A stretch of 64,000 bases of DNA from Actinoplanes missouriensis 431 (GCF_000284295.1 NC_017093.1:1240001-1304000), one strand, 5' to 3'; positions 42,097-50,767 are shown, counted from the first letter of the stretch. Notes: generated by a model from the sequence alone, not told the origin. Numbers and translations: made by a program.

Positions 42097-43523
42097 GGGC
42101 GGACCCGCCGCGGCAGTGGTTCCGGGTCCGGTTCGCCGAGCGGGACGGTGCGGTCCGCGAGGGTACGCACGAACACCTCGTCGTGGGTGACCGCAACGAC
42201 CCCGTGCCCGGCGTCCCGCAGCTCCCCGAGCAGACCGACGAGCTCCTGCCAGGTCCGCCGGTCCTGGCCGAACGTCGGCTCGTCGAGAACCAGCAGCCGC
42301 GGGGCGGTGGCGAGTGCGGTCGCCACGCTCAGCCGCCGGGCCTCGCCGCCGGAGAGGGTGTACGGGTTCGCCTCGGCCAGTTTCTCCAGGCGCAGCCGCT
42401 GCAGCAGCTCGTCGACGATCTCCCGTACCTCGGCCGGTGACCTGCCGACCCGGCGGGGACCGAGGGCGAGCTCGTCGGCGACCCGGCCGGTGACGAACTG
42501 GTGCTCCGGGTTCTGGAAGACCGACCCGATCCGCTGGGTCAGCGTCGCGGCACGCCACCGGTGCGGCGGGCGCTTGTCGCCGAACGCCTCGATCCGGCCG
42601 GAGGTGGGCGCCAGCAGCCCGCCGAGCAGCAGGGCCAGGGTGGACTTGCCGGCACCGTTGGGACCCGTCACGGCCAGCACCTCGCCGGCCCTGGCAGCGA
42701 TCGAGACCGGTCGGAGCCGGTTTCGCACGGAGGCCTGATCCGCCCGTACCAAATCGGACGTTGACTGTGACGTTGCCTTGAGCGGCGGGAAGCTGAAACC
42801 GGGCACCCAGACGCCGTCGGACGCCAGCTTGTCGCCGTAGGCGGCGAAGATCACCTCGGGCGCGCCGTCCGCGCGGACGCCGCCGCCCGGCTCCAGCACC
42901 ACCACCCGATCCACCAGCGGCAGCGCCTCGGCCACCCGGTGCTCGACGACAATCATGGTCGTTTCCGGACTTGTGGCGGCGGTGAGCGACTCCCTGATCA
43001 GGGCCGCGCCGGGCGGGTCGAGATTGGCTGTCGGCTCGTCGAGCAGCAGCAGGCCGGGACGCAGCGCCAGCACGCCGGCGAGCGCGAGACGCTGCGCCTC
43101 ACCGCCCGAGAGCGCCGCGGTCGAGCGGTTGATCGGGTACCGGAAACCGACACGATCGAGCACGTCGGAGACGCGGGGCCAGATCTCGGCGGCGGGCACC
43201 CCACGGTTCTCGCAGCCGAACGCCACGTCGTCGCCGCTGCGTGCCATCACCAGCTGGGTCTGCGGGTCCTGGAAGACGATGCCGACCTTGTCGCGTGCCT
43301 TCGCCGGATCGAGCCCATCAATCTCGATGGACCCCTCGGACTGACCGGAATCGGACGGCAGCAGACCGGCGAGCGCGGCGAGCAGGGTGCTCTTGCCGGC
43401 ACCGGAGGGGCCGAGCAGCAGCACCCGCTCGCCGTGCCGCACGTGCAGGTCCAGGTCGCGGACCGCCCAGGCGCGGCGCCCGGCGTGCCGCCACCCGAAC
43501 CCGTGAAGCTGAACCTCACTCAT
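42093..43523 (-). CDS. ykoD: ECF transporter ATPase with two ABC domains (YkoD-like)
   Basis: A 476-residue fusion of two ABC ATPase domains. Domain 1 has Walker A GPSGAGKST, signature LSGGEAQRLALAG and Walker B LLLLDEPTANLD; domain 2 has GPNGAGKST, LSGGEARRLSVATA and LLVLDEPTFGQD. Both sites look intact. It powers the YkoE/YkoC permease. The gene lies directly after ykoE (3 bp between them). Confidence 0.93.
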   Translation of the reverse strand: MSEVQLHGFGWRHAGRRAWAVRDLDLHVRHGERVLLLGPSGAGKSTLLAALAGLLPSDSGQSEGSIEIDGLDPAKARDKVGIVFQDPQTQLVMARSGDDVAFGCENRGVPAAEIWPRVSDVLDRVGFRYPINRSTAALSGGEAQRLALAGVLALRPGLLLLDEPTANLDPPGAALIRESLTAATSPETTMIVVEHRVAEALPLVDRVVVLEPGGGVRADGAPEVIFAAYGDKLASDGVWVPGFSFPPLKATSQSTSDLVRADQASVRNRLRPVSIAARAGEVLAVTGPNGAGKSTLALLLGGLLAPTSGRIEAFGDKRPPHRWRAATLTQRIGSVFQNPEHQFVTGRVADELALGPRRVGRSPAEVREIVDELLQRLRLEKLAEANPYTLSGGEARRLSVATALATAPRLLVLDEPTFGQDRRTWQELVGLLGELRDAGHGVVAVTHDEVFVRTLADRTVPLGEPDPEPLPRRVRP

Positions 43524-43526
43524 GAC

Positions 43527-44114
43527 TTAGATGAGTGCCCGTTCGCGGCCCGCTCCGAACCGGTCGAGCACACCTGTCGGCGCGAGCGCCCGGACCAGGA
43601 CCCAGCTGCCCAGGCCGGCGATGATCACGCTGCTCACCACGGTGAAGGCGGCGTAGGGGATGCGGTAGTCGCCGAGCGCGTACTCCGAGTTCCAGACGAA
43701 GAAGTCGTAGATCGCCGCGCTCAGACCGGTGAGCGCACCGGCGAGCAGGGCGGCCGGCAGCTTCCAGGAGCGGTAGCGCAGCGCCGCGAACGCCAGCTCG
43801 GCGCCGAGGCCCTGGCAGAGACCCTGGACGATGACCGCGCCGCCCCACTTGCTGCCGAGCAGCGCGGAGATGATCGCCGCGACGACCTCGGTGTAGAGGG
43901 ACGCGCCGGGCTTACGGATGATCAGCCCGGCGAGGACGGCCGGCATCAGCCAGATGCCGTAGAGGATCGCCTGAGCCGGCGGGAAGAACGCGAACGCGCT
44001 CTCGGTGACGCTCCAGACCGTGTTCCAGGCCCAGAAGATCACGCCGAAGGTGACGGCGATGACCGAGGCGATCACGATGTCTATCGTGCGCCAGCGGTGG
44101 GTGTTGTCGTTCAT
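43527..44114 (-). CDS. ykoE: ECF transporter S component YkoE (HMP/thiamine)
   Basis: A 195-residue, six-helix substrate-binding membrane protein of the YkoE family, beginning NDNTHRWRTIDIVIASVIAV with FWAWNTVWSVTESAFAFFPP. YkoE is the S component for hydroxymethylpyrimidine/thiamine uptake. ATG 44114 is preceded by GGGAGG; a longer start at 44153 lies closer to the riboswitch. The TPP riboswitch upstream confirms control by thiamine status. Confidence 0.93.
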   Translation of the reverse strand: MNDNTHRWRTIDIVIASVIAVTFGVIFWAWNTVWSVTESAFAFFPPAQAILYGIWLMPAVLAGLIIRKPGASLYTEVVAAIISALLGSKWGGAVIVQGLCQGLGAELAFAALRYRSWKLPAALLAGALTGLSAAIYDFFVWNSEYALGDYRIPYAAFTVVSSVIIAGLGSWVLVRALAPTGVLDRFGAGRERALI

Positions 44115-44164
44115 AACGCCTCCCAGCGGGTACCGGGAGGAGACGCACGCCATTGATAAGAGAT

Positions 44165-44256
44165 GACCGAGCTTCCTGCGCTGGCATTACCCAGATCAGG
44201 TACGAGGGTCTGCGGTCGCCCGCACTCTCAGCGCTTGTGCGCTCCCCTGTCGGATT
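44165..44256 (-). promoter_or_regulatory. TPP riboswitch (THI element)
   Basis: Read on the minus strand, the leader contains GCTGAGAGTGCGGGCGACCG, then ACCCTCGTACCTGATCTGGG and TAATGCCAGCGCAGGAAGC. These are the conserved P2-P3 and P4-P5 sensor helices of the TPP aptamer in the right order. It ends about 50 nt before ykoE, so it likely controls translation initiation or termination of ykoEDC when TPP is abundant. Confidence 0.95.
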
Positions 44257-44316
44257 ACATTTGCTTTGATGACGCTAACACCTGGTCAATGGCCGGGATA
44301 GGGAGGTAGCAGTCAC

Positions 44317-45135
44317 ATGGAGATCAAGACCCGAGGCATGACGTTCGAGGTCTCCGAAAGCGGGCCCGCCGATGGGCAGCCTGTCCTTCTGCTGCACGGC
44401 TTCCCGCAGGACAACCGGGAATTCGAGCGGATCGTCCCCACGCTGAACGACGCCGGTCTGCGGACCTATGCGCTGAACCAGCGCGGCTGTTCCCCGGGCG
44501 CCCGGCCGCGCGACGTCGACGCGTACCGGCTCCGGGAGGCGGTCGCCGACGCGATCGCGGTGCTCGACGAGCTCGGCGTCGAGCGGGCGCACGTCGTCGG
44601 CCACGACTGGGGCGCCCAGATCGGCTGGCTTCTCGCCGCTCACCATCCGGACCGGGTGCGTACGCTCACCGCCGTCTCCGTGCCGCACCCGCGCGCCCTG
44701 ATGCTGGCCCTGCGGGTCCGCCCGTCGCAGAAGGCCCGCCTCGCCTACTTCCAGGTGTTCCGCTCCCCGCGCGCGGAGGGCCTGCTCCTCGGGCGCGACG
44801 CCGCGGTGCTGCGCTGGATGCTGCGGCCCCTGGTCGCCGAGCGGGTGCAGCGGTACGTGGACGCCGCACGCGAACCGGGCCGGCTGACCGGCGGCCTGAA
44901 CTGGTATCGCGCCTTCACCACCGACCAGATCGCCGGAACCGGTGTGATCACGGTCCCGACCACGTATGTCTGGAGTGATCGCGACGGGGTGGTCGGCCTG
45001 ACCGCCGCGTTGCGCACCGCCGACTGGGTGTCGGCGGATTACCAGCTGGTGGCCATGCGCGGGGTCAGCCACTGGATCCCGGAGGAGGCGCCGCGTGAGC
45101 TGGCTGACGCGGTCCTGGGGCGCATCGGCGTTTGA
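44317..45135 (+). CDS. Alpha/beta hydrolase, epoxide hydrolase-like
   Basis: A 272-residue alpha/beta hydrolase with an HGFP oxyanion segment (LLLHGFPQDNREFE) and the nucleophile elbow VGHDWGAQ. Asp at the elbow, with Trp next to it, points to epoxide hydrolase or haloalkane dehalogenase chemistry. The distal acid and His lie near WSDRDG and GVSHWIPEEAP. ATG 44317 has GGGAGGT upstream. It diverges from the ykoE riboswitch region. Confidence 0.88.
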   Translation: MEIKTRGMTFEVSESGPADGQPVLLLHGFPQDNREFERIVPTLNDAGLRTYALNQRGCSPGARPRDVDAYRLREAVADAIAVLDELGVERAHVVGHDWGAQIGWLLAAHHPDRVRTLTAVSVPHPRALMLALRVRPSQKARLAYFQVFRSPRAEGLLLGRDAAVLRWMLRPLVAERVQRYVDAAREPGRLTGGLNWYRAFTTDQIAGTGVITVPTTYVWSDRDGVVGLTAALRTADWVSADYQLVAMRGVSHWIPEEAPRELADAVLGRIGV

Positions 45136-45166
45136 CCATGCGCGCGATCGGGAACGCTGCGCCGAC

Positions 45167-45679
45167 ATGGCGGCCTCGCATAACAAAGAGACTGAAAAAC
45201 AGCGCTGGGACCGGAACTTCGCGGATCTCTTGCAGGAACTGCGCGTCGCGCAGACCGGTGTGCAGATCCTCTTCGCGTTCCTGCTGACCCTCCCGTTCAG
45301 CAATGGCTTTCCCAAGGCCACCGAATTCCAGAAGGACGTCTACATCGTCGCGCTGATCAGCGCGGCGTTCGCCACCGCGATGATCATCTCGCCGGTCGCG
45401 TTCCACCGCGCGCTGTTCCGGCAGGGACGCAAACCCGAGCTGGTCCGGTACGCCCACCGGATGGCCTCCGGCGGGCTCGGCTTCATGCTGGTCTCGATGG
45501 TCAGCAGCGTGCTGCTGATCACCGATTACGTGCTGGACTGGAAGTGGGCGGTCCCGCTCACCGTGATCACCGGCCTCTGGTTCCTCTCGCTCTGGGCGAT
45601 CCTCCCCTTCGCGCACCGCAACTGGGGCGAGGACGAGGAGGACGCCGAGGCTACCGAGTCCGCAGACCGAGACTCCTGA
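45167..45679 (+). CDS. DUF6328 family four-helix membrane protein
   Basis: A 170-residue protein with NFADLLQELRVAQTGVQILF at the start and four hydrophobic helices, ending in an acidic tail (EDEEDAEATE). It matches the widespread actinobacterial DUF6328 group, with no known function. It follows the hydrolase by 31 bp. Its 3' end overlaps the convergent gene by 29 bp. Confidence 0.82.
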   Translation: MAASHNKETEKQRWDRNFADLLQELRVAQTGVQILFAFLLTLPFSNGFPKATEFQKDVYIVALISAAFATAMIISPVAFHRALFRQGRKPELVRYAHRMASGGLGFMLVSMVSSVLLITDYVLDWKWAVPLTVITGLWFLSLWAILPFAHRNWGEDEEDAEATESADRDS

Positions 45680-46256
45680 GCTCCAGCTCGGCGAGGGCGT
45701 CCACCGCGTCCGCGTCGCCCGCCCGCCAGCTCTGCGCGATGTCCGGCCCGAGCCGCGACAACTCGCTCAGCGGCCGGCCGGCCAGGGCACGCAACGCCAG
45801 CAGATCGCGACCGGCCGGGTCGTCGCGCACGGCAGCGGCGACACCGGCCCGGCGCATCCACCGCAGACGCAGCGGAAGCCACAGAAAAAGAACAAGAGCC
45901 ATGGGTACGGCCACCGCGATCGCCGGAATGATCAGAGCGAGCTGCCCGACCAGGTCCTGTTGCTGCTGACCGGCGTCGGCGATCGCCCGGGCGGCGTCCG
46001 CGGCGCCGCTGAACGGTTTCGTCAGCTCGTCACCGACCACCGGCACCCGTCCCACCTTGCCGCCCGCGTCGGCCAGGTTGTCGGCGATGCCGGCGCCGGC
46101 GCTCTCGAGTTTCTGGCCGGGCACCGCCAGTTTCTCCACAGTGTCGGAGATCCAGAGGGCGACCCGGATCCACAGATAGATCCAGAGGACGACGAGGATG
46201 TCGGTGAGGAGCTGGCGGATCGCGGTGGGCAGCCGGTCGGCGTAGGGCTTCACACG
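45651..46256 (-). CDS. Hypothetical membrane protein
   Basis: I do not recognise a family. The 201-residue protein has one N-terminal hydrophobic segment (LLTDILVVLWIYLWIRVALW), a Gly/Ala-rich periplasmic-type stretch with GQKLESAGAGIADNLADAG, a second hydrophobic segment (LALIIPAIAVAVPMALVLFL) and a cytoplasmic helical tail. GTG 46256 was taken as start, 15 bp after zur. It is the last gene of the zinc locus in the direction of transcription, so it may be coexpressed. Confidence 0.7.
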   Translation of the reverse strand, partial: RVKPYADRLPTAIRQLLTDILVVLWIYLWIRVALWISDTVEKLAVPGQKLESAGAGIADNLADAGGKVGRVPVVGDELTKPFSGAADAARAIADAGQQQQDLVGQLALIIPAIAVAVPMALVLFLWLPLRLRWMRRAGVAAAVRDDPAGRDLLALRALAGRPLSELSRLGPDIAQSWRAGDADAVDALAELELRSLGLRTR

Positions 46257-46270
46257 CGACAGCGTTCCAC

Positions 46271-46672
46271 TCAGCCCTTTCCGGCGCACTCCTGGCACGT
46301 ACCGAAAATCTCCAGGGTGTGCGAGACGTCGACGAAGCCGTGCTGGCCCGCGACCTTCTCCGCCCACGACTCGACCGCGGGACCGGCCACCTCGACGGTC
46401 CGCCCGCACGACCGGCACACCAGGTGGTGATGGTGTCCCTGGCTGCACCGGCGGTAGAGGTGCTCGCCGCCGGGCGGGCGCATCACGTCGATCTCGCCGG
46501 AGTCGGCGAGGTTCTGCAGCGTCCGGTACACCGTGGTCAGGCCGACCCGCTCACCCCGGTCACGCAGCATCGCGTGCAGGTCCTGAGCGCTGTGGAAACC
46601 CTCGGTCTCGGCGAGGACCGCGCTGACCGCGCTGCGCTGCTTGGTGTTACGGGGGGTCGTTTCCGGGTTCAC
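46271..46672 (-). CDS. zur: Fur-family regulator, zinc-responsive type
   Basis: A 133-residue Fur-family repressor with winged helix (GFHSAQDLHAMLRDRGERVG, VYRTLQNLADSG), metal-sensing HHHHLVCRSCG and a C-terminal structural site CQECAGKG. The context with znuABC and a nearby Zur box supports zinc specificity over iron. It starts inside the end of arsR (4-bp overlap). Confidence 0.92.
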   Translation of the reverse strand: MNPETTPRNTKQRSAVSAVLAETEGFHSAQDLHAMLRDRGERVGLTTVYRTLQNLADSGEIDVMRPPGGEHLYRRCSQGHHHHLVCRSCGRTVEVAGPAVESWAEKVAGQHGFVDVSHTLEIFGTCQECAGKG

Positions 46673-46968
46673 TGTCGGCTCTCCCTGGCGTGGCTCACCG
46701 CGTCGGCGACGATGTGGGCGACGTGTTCGTCCACCAGGGAGTATGCGATCTCCCTGCCCTGACGGACACCCCGCACCACGCCCGCTCCGCGCAGGACCCG
46801 CAGGTGCTGGGAAACCAGGGGCTGCGGGGCGCCCAGTTTCTCCACGAGGTCGTGCACGCAGCGCTCGCCGGCGCCCAGTTCGACCACGATCGCCACACGG
46901 ATGGGTGCGGAGAGGGCACGCAACAGGGCCCCCGCCGACTCGTACGCTTCATAACCGGTGGTCGTCAT
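46669..46968 (-). CDS. ArsR/SmtB family metal-sensing regulator
   Basis: A 99-residue winged-helix protein with LRALSAPIRVAIVVELGAGE, the cysteine in GERCVHDLVEKL and the recognition helix QPLVSQHLRVLRGAGVV. C-terminal histidines (VDEHVAHIVADAVSHARE) match the alpha5 zinc site of SmtB/CzrA-type sensors. It probably senses zinc excess. It is coupled to zur by a 4-bp overlap. ATG 46968 is preferred over 46980. Confidence 0.9.
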   Translation of the reverse strand: MTTTGYEAYESAGALLRALSAPIRVAIVVELGAGERCVHDLVEKLGAPQPLVSQHLRVLRGAGVVRGVRQGREIAYSLVDEHVAHIVADAVSHARESRQ

Positions 46969-46998
46969 GGCTGCGACCACCGTACAGCTGTCGTCCGG

Positions 46999-47862
46999 TC
47001 AGCCATGCAACACGACGTCCGGAGGTTCCGCGGCGACCGGCGGGCGGGACCGCCGGACCATCATGCGGCGCAGCACGCCGGCGAGCGTGGTGCCGAGGAA
47101 GGCGACCAGGGCGAGCAGCACCGTGGTGGCGCCGGGCGCGGTGTCCGCCTCGGCGGAGACCAGGATGCCGGCGCCGGCGGCGCCCACCCCGATCAGCATG
47201 GCCGCCGCCATCGTGCTGCGGAAACCGCGGGTGACCTGCTGGGCCGCCGCGACCGGGACCACCATCAGGGCGGAGACCAGGAGCAGGCCGACGGTACGCA
47301 TGGCGATCGTCACGGTCACCGCGGTGGTGATCGCGAGCAGGATGTTGAGGGTCCGCACCGGAAGGCCGCTGACCCGGGCGTACTCCTCGTCGTTGCAGAG
47401 CGCGAAGAGCGCCGGTCGCAGCGCCACCATGGCGATCAGCACCGCCGCGCCGAGCCCGCCGATCACCATGAGGTCCTGCGCCGACGTGGTGAGCAGCGAT
47501 CCGAACAGGTACTGCATGAGGTTCGAGTTGGCGTTGTCGGAGAGACCGACCAGCACCACGCCACCGGCGATGCCGCCGTAGAAGAGCAGCGCCAGGGCCA
47601 GGTCGCCGGAGGTGCGCCCGCGCTCGCGGATCAGCTCGACGCCGACCGCCCCGATCGTGGCGACCACCACCGCGGCGAGCACCGGGGAGTTGTTGGTGAG
47701 CAGGCCCACGCCGACGCCGGTGAGCGCCACGTGCCCGATGCCGTCCCCGATCAGCGACAGCCGCCGCTGCACCAGGTAGATGCCGAGCGACGGCGCGGCC
47801 AGCCCGATGATCAGCGCGCCGATCAGGGCACGCTGCATGAACGGGTAGGTGAGCAGCTCCAT
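46999..47862 (-). CDS. znuB: Zinc ABC transporter permease
   Basis: A 287-residue permease of the ABC-3 family with about eight helices, starting ELLTYPFMQRALIGALIIGL. The segment RRLSLIGDGIGHVALTGVGVG and the loop PALFALCNDEEYARVSGLPV are typical. It forms the zinc channel with ZnuC and ZnuA. ATG 47862 overlaps the znuC stop (TGATG). Confidence 0.94.
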   Translation of the reverse strand: MELLTYPFMQRALIGALIIGLAAPSLGIYLVQRRLSLIGDGIGHVALTGVGVGLLTNNSPVLAAVVVATIGAVGVELIRERGRTSGDLALALLFYGGIAGGVVLVGLSDNANSNLMQYLFGSLLTTSAQDLMVIGGLGAAVLIAMVALRPALFALCNDEEYARVSGLPVRTLNILLAITTAVTVTIAMRTVGLLLVSALMVVPVAAAQQVTRGFRSTMAAAMLIGVGAAGAGILVSAEADTAPGATTVLLALVAFLGTTLAGVLRRMMVRRSRPPVAAEPPDVVLHG

Positions 47863-48647
47863 CAGTACGCCTTCGATCCCTCGGTGGGCGCCCACTCGCA
47901 GATGCCGGCCTTGACCTCGTCGGCGTGCGGGTGCACGTGGTCGTGCCCCGGCTCGGCGTGGTGCCCGGCCGGCTCGGGCGGGGTCCCCTCGTGCGCGATC
48001 CGCCCGTCGTGCACGACCACGCCGCGCCCGATCAGCGGCCGCAGCGGACCGAGCTCGTGCAGCACCAGCATGATCGTGCCACCGTCCGCGGCGAACCGGG
48101 TGAGCGCCGCGGCGAACGCCTCCTGGCTGGCCGCGTCCACGCCGGCCGTCGGCTCGTCCAGCACCAGCAGGTCGGGCCGGCCGGCCAGTGCCCGGGCGAT
48201 CAGGGTGCGCTGCTGCTGGCCGCCGGAGAGGGTGGCGACCGGGTCGCCGATCCGGTCCAGCAGCCCGACGTCTGCGAGCGCCTCGCGGACCGCGGTCTTG
48301 TCCGCCGCGCCGGGGAACCGGAAGATCCCGCGCCGGGCCAGCCGGCCGGACGCGACCACCTCGCCGACCGTCGCGGGAACGCCGCTGCCGGCGCCGAGCC
48401 GCTGCGGCACGTACCCGATCCGCTCCCAGCTGCGGAACCGGCGCTGCGCGGTGCCGAACAGCTCGATCTCACCGCGTCGCAGGGGCACCAGGCCGAGGAC
48501 GGTACGGATCAGCGTGGACTTGCCGGACCCGTTCGCGCCGAGCACGGCGACCACGTCACCGGCGGCGACGCTCAGCGAGACGTCGCTGAGGATCTCCCGG
48601 CCGTCGTAGCCGGCCGCCGCGTGCCGTACCTCGACCACATTCGTCAT
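47862..48647 (-). CDS. znuC: Zinc ABC transporter ATP-binding protein
   Basis: A 261-residue ABC ATPase with Walker A GANGSGKST, signature LSGGQQQRTLIARAL and Walker B LLVLDEPTAGVD. The C-terminus is histidine-rich (GHHAEPGHDHVHPHADE), in line with zinc handling. It is coupled to znuA (4-bp overlap) and to znuB. Confidence 0.94.
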   Translation of the reverse strand: MTNVVEVRHAAAGYDGREILSDVSLSVAAGDVVAVLGANGSGKSTLIRTVLGLVPLRRGEIELFGTAQRRFRSWERIGYVPQRLGAGSGVPATVGEVVASGRLARRGIFRFPGAADKTAVREALADVGLLDRIGDPVATLSGGQQQRTLIARALAGRPDLLVLDEPTAGVDAASQEAFAAALTRFAADGGTIMLVLHELGPLRPLIGRGVVVHDGRIAHEGTPPEPAGHHAEPGHDHVHPHADEVKAGICEWAPTEGSKAY

Positions 48648-49573
48648 GACTCACATCCCAGCGCCTTGGTGAGCGCCGCCAGGTTGGCGCGCATCACCGA
48701 GAAGTAGTCCGCATTCTCGTCGGTCAAACCTTCGAGCGGGTCCAGCACCGCGGTCTGGGCGCCGACCTCACGGGCCAGGGTCTCGGCGACCTTCGGGCTG
48801 ACGAGCGTCTCGAAGAAGATCGTGGTGGTGCCGTGCTCCTTGGCCTCCTCGGCGACGGCGGCGAGCCGCTGCGGTGACGGCTCGGCCTCCGGGTCGATGC
48901 CGGTGATGCCGATCTGCTCCAAACCGTACCGGTCGGCGAGGTAGTGGAACGCGGTGTGGCTGGTCACCAGCTCCCGGCGCTCGCAGGTCTTCAGCCCGGT
49001 GGTGAACTCGCCGTCCAGGGTCTTGAGCTCGGTGCTGAGCGTCGCGGCGCGGGCGGTGAAGTCGGCGGCGTGCGCGGGGTCGGCCTTGCCCATCTCGGCG
49101 GCGACCTTCTCGGCCACCGTGGCGAGGCGGGTCGGGTCCAGCCAGAAGTGCGGGTCGGTGCCGTTCGCGCTCTCCTCCGCGTGCTCCTCCTCGCCGGTCT
49201 CGCCCTCGTGGGAGTGCGCATCGGCGGACTCGGCCGAGAGCAGCTGGATGGCCGAGGCGGCGTCGAACGCGTGGTCGCTGCCGTTCTGCTTGACCGCGTC
49301 GTCCACCGCCGGCTGGAAGCCGCCCAGGTAGACCACCAGGCCCGCGTCGGCGATCTGACCGACCTGGCCGGCGTTGAGCTCGACGTCGTGCGGCTCGGCG
49401 CCCGGCTTGGTGAGGTTGCTGACGTCGACCACGTCACCTCCCACCCGCTCGCTGATGAACTGCAGCGGGTAGAACGCGGTGACGACGGAAAGCTTCCCGT
49501 CGTCCGCCGCTTGTGCTCCGCAGCCGCTCAGGGCGGCGAGAAGGAGCAGGGCGGGGGCGAGGCGGCGCATCAT
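48644..49573 (-). CDS. znuA: Zinc-binding lipoprotein of ABC transporter
   Basis: A cluster A-I substrate-binding lipoprotein of about 310 residues, with signal and lipobox (LAALSGC), metal ligands in KPGAEPHDVELN, the His/Glu loop DAHSHEGETGEEEHAEE, GTDPHFWLDP and TSHTAFHYLADRYGL. The His-rich loop is typical of zinc over manganese binders. Two ATGs (49573 and 49570) are adjacent, and the Zur box lies 22 bp upstream. It is the first gene of the operon znuA-znuC-znuB-arsR-zur. Confidence 0.95.
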   Translation of the reverse strand: MMRRLAPALLLLAALSGCGAQAADDGKLSVVTAFYPLQFISERVGGDVVDVSNLTKPGAEPHDVELNAGQVGQIADAGLVVYLGGFQPAVDDAVKQNGSDHAFDAASAIQLLSAESADAHSHEGETGEEEHAEESANGTDPHFWLDPTRLATVAEKVAAEMGKADPAHAADFTARAATLSTELKTLDGEFTTGLKTCERRELVTSHTAFHYLADRYGLEQIGITGIDPEAEPSPQRLAAVAEEAKEHGTTTIFFETLVSPKVAETLAREVGAQTAVLDPLEGLTDENADYFSVMRANLAALTKALGCES

Positions 49574-49594
49574 GCCACCAACTGTCGTCGATAA

Positions 49595-49609
49595 TGACAA
49601 TGATTGTCA
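49595..49609. promoter_or_regulatory. Zur operator upstream of znuA
   Basis: TGACAATGATTGTCA is a perfect palindrome inside AATGACAATGATTGTCAAAA and resembles actinobacterial Zur boxes. It lies in the znuA promoter region, 22 bp before the start. Confidence 0.88.
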
Positions 49610-49622
49610 AAAGCGCATGGGT

Positions 49623-49877
49623 TCACAGCGCCTTCGATACGGCGGCGACGACCAGCAGGGTGAGCAGGACCACCCGGACCGCCCGGGTGATCGGAGTCTG
49701 GACCGGCCAGGTCGTGAACGTCAGCGCGCCGAGCCCGGCCGCGAGCACCGCCAGCAGCAGGGCGCCCACGATGCCCGGCAGGAAGAGGCCGGCCAGCAGG
49801 GCGGCCAGGGCCAGGGCGAACGCCACGGTCGGACTGACCCGGGCCAGACGGCGAAGCAGATGGTCGGACGGCGTCAC
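49623..49877 (-). CDS. Small membrane protein, DUF6703-like
   Basis: An 84-residue protein with a short soluble N-terminus (TPSDHLLRRLARVSP) and two hydrophobic regions (VAFALALAALLAGLFLPGIV and TRAVRVVLLTLLVVAAVSKA). It resembles DUF6703 of actinobacteria, function unknown. It is upstream of the znuA operon on the same strand and diverges from the monooxygenase gene, 34 bp away. Confidence 0.75.
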   Translation of the reverse strand: MTPSDHLLRRLARVSPTVAFALALAALLAGLFLPGIVGALLLAVLAAGLGALTFTTWPVQTPITRAVRVVLLTLLVVAAVSKAL

Positions 49878-49911
49878 AGTTCGGCTCCTTCGGCGTGCGT
49901 ACCCTCGTCAC

Positions 49912-50253
49912 ATGCTGGTGCTCAACCGCTTCCATGTCCCACCGGAAACGCAGGACGGCTTCGTCGAGCGTGCGCACGCCGCCCTCGCCGCCCTCGCGGA
50001 CAGCCCGGGATATCGATCCGGGCGGCTGGCCCGGGCCCTCGAGGACCCGGCTGCCTGGACCCTGGTGACCGAGTGGGAGTCCGTCGGAGCCTACCGGCGC
50101 GCCCTCGGCCGGTTCGAGGTCAAGATGCACGCCACGCCCCTGCTGGCGGAGACGCTCGACGAGCCGTCCGCCTTCGAGACGCTCGCCTCGGCCGCCCCCG
50201 GCGAGGCGGTCGTGGTGACCGCCAGTGACCGGGCCGCCGAGCCGTGGCGCTGA
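49912..50253 (+). CDS. Antibiotic biosynthesis monooxygenase (ABM) domain protein
   Basis: A 113-residue ferredoxin-like ABM protein: VLNRFHVPPETQDGFVERAH, PGYRSGRLARALEDPAAWTL and VTEWESVGAYRRAL. The fold is shared by heme-degrading enzymes and quinone monooxygenases; no antibiotic cluster is near. ATG 49912 follows a 34-bp intergenic gap. Confidence 0.85.
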   Translation: MLVLNRFHVPPETQDGFVERAHAALAALADSPGYRSGRLARALEDPAAWTLVTEWESVGAYRRALGRFEVKMHATPLLAETLDEPSAFETLASAAPGEAVVVTASDRAAEPWR

Positions 50254-50269
50254 ACACTACGCTGGACCC

Positions 50270-50767
50270 ATGAGCACGGCGCCGCACTACGTTCCGCCGC
50301 CCCCGCCCGGTCCCGGGGTGCACCCGCCGTTCCCGGCGCCGCCGGTCGAGGGGCGTGGCCGCCGGGTCGGGGTGAGCCTCGGCATCACCGGGGGAGTGCT
50401 GCTACTGGTCTGCGGCGGTGGCGCGGCAGCGGTGGCCGGGCTGACCGCGGCCATGGACGACGCGCTCAACGAGCAGGTGGACGTGGTCGTGGGCCGCTAT
50501 GTGCAGGCCGTGCAGAACCGGGACTTCGCCCGCTCCTACGACCTGCTCTGCCCCGCGGCGCAGCGGGCCGAATCCGAATCCGCCTACACGTCGCGCCTGT
50601 CGGCCACGGAGCCTTTTTCCGCGTACCAAATCGGTGATCTTGATCTGGTCTACGCCTCGGTCCCGGTGCAGCTGACCTATCCGGACGGGCGGACCGAAAC
50701 GGTCGAGGCGGAGTTGAGTCAGAACACCTCGACGGGCGCATTCGAAGTGTGTGACCTCGGGGAGTAA
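50270..50767 (+). CDS. Membrane-anchored DUF4878-like protein
   Basis: A 165-residue protein with a proline-rich cytoplasmic start (YVPPPPPGPGVHPPFPAPP), one transmembrane helix (about 38-58) and an extracytoplasmic NTF2-like domain with VVGRYVQAVQNRDFARSYDLLCPAA. Two cysteines (in LLCPA and EVCDL) may form a disulfide. Role unknown. It is 68 bp before glyS. Confidence 0.78.
   Translation: MSTAPHYVPPPPPGPGVHPPFPAPPVEGRGRRVGVSLGITGGVLLLVCGGGAAAVAGLTAAMDDALNEQVDVVVGRYVQAVQNRDFARSYDLLCPAAQRAESESAYTSRLSATEPFSAYQIGDLDLVYASVPVQLTYPDGRTETVEAELSQNTSTGAFEVCDLGE

Noticed and set aside
49912..50253. Part of an antibiotic biosynthesis cluster because of the ABM domain
   Set aside because: No biosynthetic genes are adjacent; the domain name is historical.
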